Shown one piece after another: positions 52,221 through 53,029 of a DNA stretch of 53,029 nucleotides. The translations under genes and the position numbers were made by a program. This stretch comes from an uncultured Ignavibacteria bacterium (GTDB lineage: Bacteria > Bacteroidota > Ignavibacteria > Tepidaquicellales > Tepidaquicellaceae). Each line of letters opens with the position of its first letter. The first letter of the stretch is position 1. The stretch lies in assembly GCA_937872315.1 (NCBI GenBank), contig CALMST010000207.1, positions 1 through 53,029 of the forward strand, given 5' to 3'. The notes under the pieces were generated by a model. The model made no database searches. It was not told the origin of the DNA and saw only the letters and a list, made by a program, of their open reading frames with translations.

Positions 52221-53029
52221 ATGCTTAAACATTTTATATTAATACCAATTTTAATCTGCTTCTTATATTCAGGCTGCGGAGACAGCGGTTCTAAAGACAG
52301 TACTAAAGACAATGGAGACAGGAAAGTAGCTATCTCTACTATTACTATAATAAATGATATAGTAAAGAATATAGGAAAAGAAAAAGTCGAAACTCACAGC
52401 ATATGTGAAGTCGGTAAAGATCCGCATACATATAATCCCAAACCTTCAGATCCCAGGCTTGTCGCTAACAGTGATATAGTATTTATAAATGGATTTGCAC
52501 TGGAGCACTGGATAGAAGAAATGATCAGCGGTGCGGGCGGTAATAAAGCCGAAGTTGTAGTAACCAAGGGAATAACTCCCCTGACTGATGAAAAAGGTTT
52601 TGGAGATCCCGATCCTCATGCATGGTTTGATGTATCCAATGTAAAAGTCTATGCTGAAAATGTTGCTAAGGGTCTTATACAAATCGATCCGGAGAATAAG
52701 GAATATTACGAAACAAATCTAAAAGAATATCAGCTTCAGCTTGATTCGCTGGACACATGGATCAGAGAGCAGATCAATACAATTCCCGAATCCCGGCGGA
52801 TTCTTATCACTTCCCATGATGCATTCAGATATTTCGGGAGAGCTTATGGACTGGAAGTTAAGGGACTTCAGGGAATATCAACTGAGGCTAAAATAAGAAC
52901 TGAAGATCTTAAGAATCTAATCGATTATATAAAGCTCAGGGATCTTAGATCGGTTTTTATAGAGACAAGCGTTAATCCGAAATTGCTTGAGCAGATATCT
53001 TCGGAGACAAATGCAGAGATCGGCGGAAC
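52221..53029 (+). CDS. Metal ABC transporter substrate-binding lipoprotein (ZnuA/TroA-like), 3'-truncated by window end
   Basis: An open frame of 269 residues that runs off the window. A lipoprotein signal ends in the lipobox LYSGC (Cys19). Metal-ligand motifs are spaced as in cluster A-I binding proteins: His69 in KDPHTYNPKPSD, His133 in DPHAWFDV and His199 in SHDAFRYFGRAYGL. The third ligand is His, as in ZnuA and TroA, rather than the Glu of PsaA-type manganese binders, so zinc or mixed specificity is more likely. FIETSVNP near residue 247 is the usual next motif. The fourth ligand region lies beyond the window. The ATP-binding and permease genes should follow. Start ATG at 52221, after a poly-A tract. 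Confidence 0.93.
   Translation, partial: MLKHFILIPILICFLYSGCGDSGSKDSTKDNGDRKVAISTITIINDIVKNIGKEKVETHSICEVGKDPHTYNPKPSDPRLVANSDIVFINGFALEHWIEEMISGAGGNKAEVVVTKGITPLTDEKGFGDPDPHAWFDVSNVKVYAENVAKGLIQIDPENKEYYETNLKEYQLQLDSLDTWIREQINTIPESRRILITSHDAFRYFGRAYGLEVKGLQGISTEAKIRTEDLKNLIDYIKLRDLRSVFIETSVNPKLLEQISSETNAEIGG

Noticed and set aside
1-53029. CRISPR arrays, insertion sequences, prophage, tRNA or rRNA genes
   Set aside because: I looked for repeat-spacer arrays, transposase motifs with terminal repeats, integrases, and tRNA-like cloverleaf arms and found none. The tandem repeats have no spacers.

Overview
The window reads as chromosomal DNA of an AT-rich, respiring bacterium of the Bacteroidota/Chlorobiota (FCB) group, most like an Ignavibacteria-type lineage. 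The grounds are: C-terminal type IX secretion sorting domains with the NYPNPFNPxT motif; PorV/PorQ-family outer-membrane proteins; almost no Shine-Dalgarno sites, with frequent TTG starts; and a promoter of the Bacteroidota type (TTG, 20 bases, TAATTTTG). The lineage is an inference; no rRNA or tRNA gene was seen.

Layout. 1-5.6 kb: MmcQ/YjbR-like protein, FAD dehydrogenase, GNAT acetyltransferase, DUF2867-type SDR and soluble transhydrogenase. 5.8-10.4 kb: a secreted seven-repeat FG-GAP/ASPIC protein, a large helical protein of unknown function, a gene desert of about 490 bases with three perfect inverted repeats, and a tropinone-reductase-like SDR. 10.7-18.4 kb (minus strand): acyl-CoA synthetase, then nuoA, nuoB, a secreted T9SS-sorted protein, nuoC, nuoD, nuoE and nuoF, ending in a strong terminator. 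18.4-23.9 kb: an envelope/secretion cassette (beta-barrel, lipoprotein, FlgD-Ig exoprotein, two PorV/PorQ-like proteins). 23.9-31.3 kb: a surface-glycan cluster (GT39-like transferase, FemAB-like acyltransferase, sugar epimerase, amidohydrolase, GT-B transferase, flippase). 31.4-37.1 kb: TauE/SafE exporter, DNA polymerase IV of deviating composition, small conserved proteins, type II NADH dehydrogenase, lipase-like hydrolase and YbjQ. 37.5-45 kb: the shikimate/phenylalanine operon. 45-53 kb: Asp-box protein, RdgB, di-haem cytochrome c, membrane metallophosphoesterase, and a metal island (DtxR-type regulator, Nramp transporter, and a metal-binding lipoprotein cut by the window end).

The most striking element is at 37535-37667. 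A 25-residue leader peptide with 10 Phe codons is followed by mutually exclusive antiterminator and terminator hairpins. Directly after them comes an operon with every shikimate-pathway step plus prephenate dehydratase (pheA, DAHP synthase-chorismate mutase, aroB, aroD, an aroE-aroK fusion, aroA, aroC). This has the architecture of a phenylalanine transcription attenuator controlling the whole route from central metabolism to phenylpyruvate.

A second recurring pattern is a set of degenerate seven-base tandem repeats lying at, or within about 20 bases of, start codons at five loci (positions 1, 4131, 12695, 14043 and 32197).
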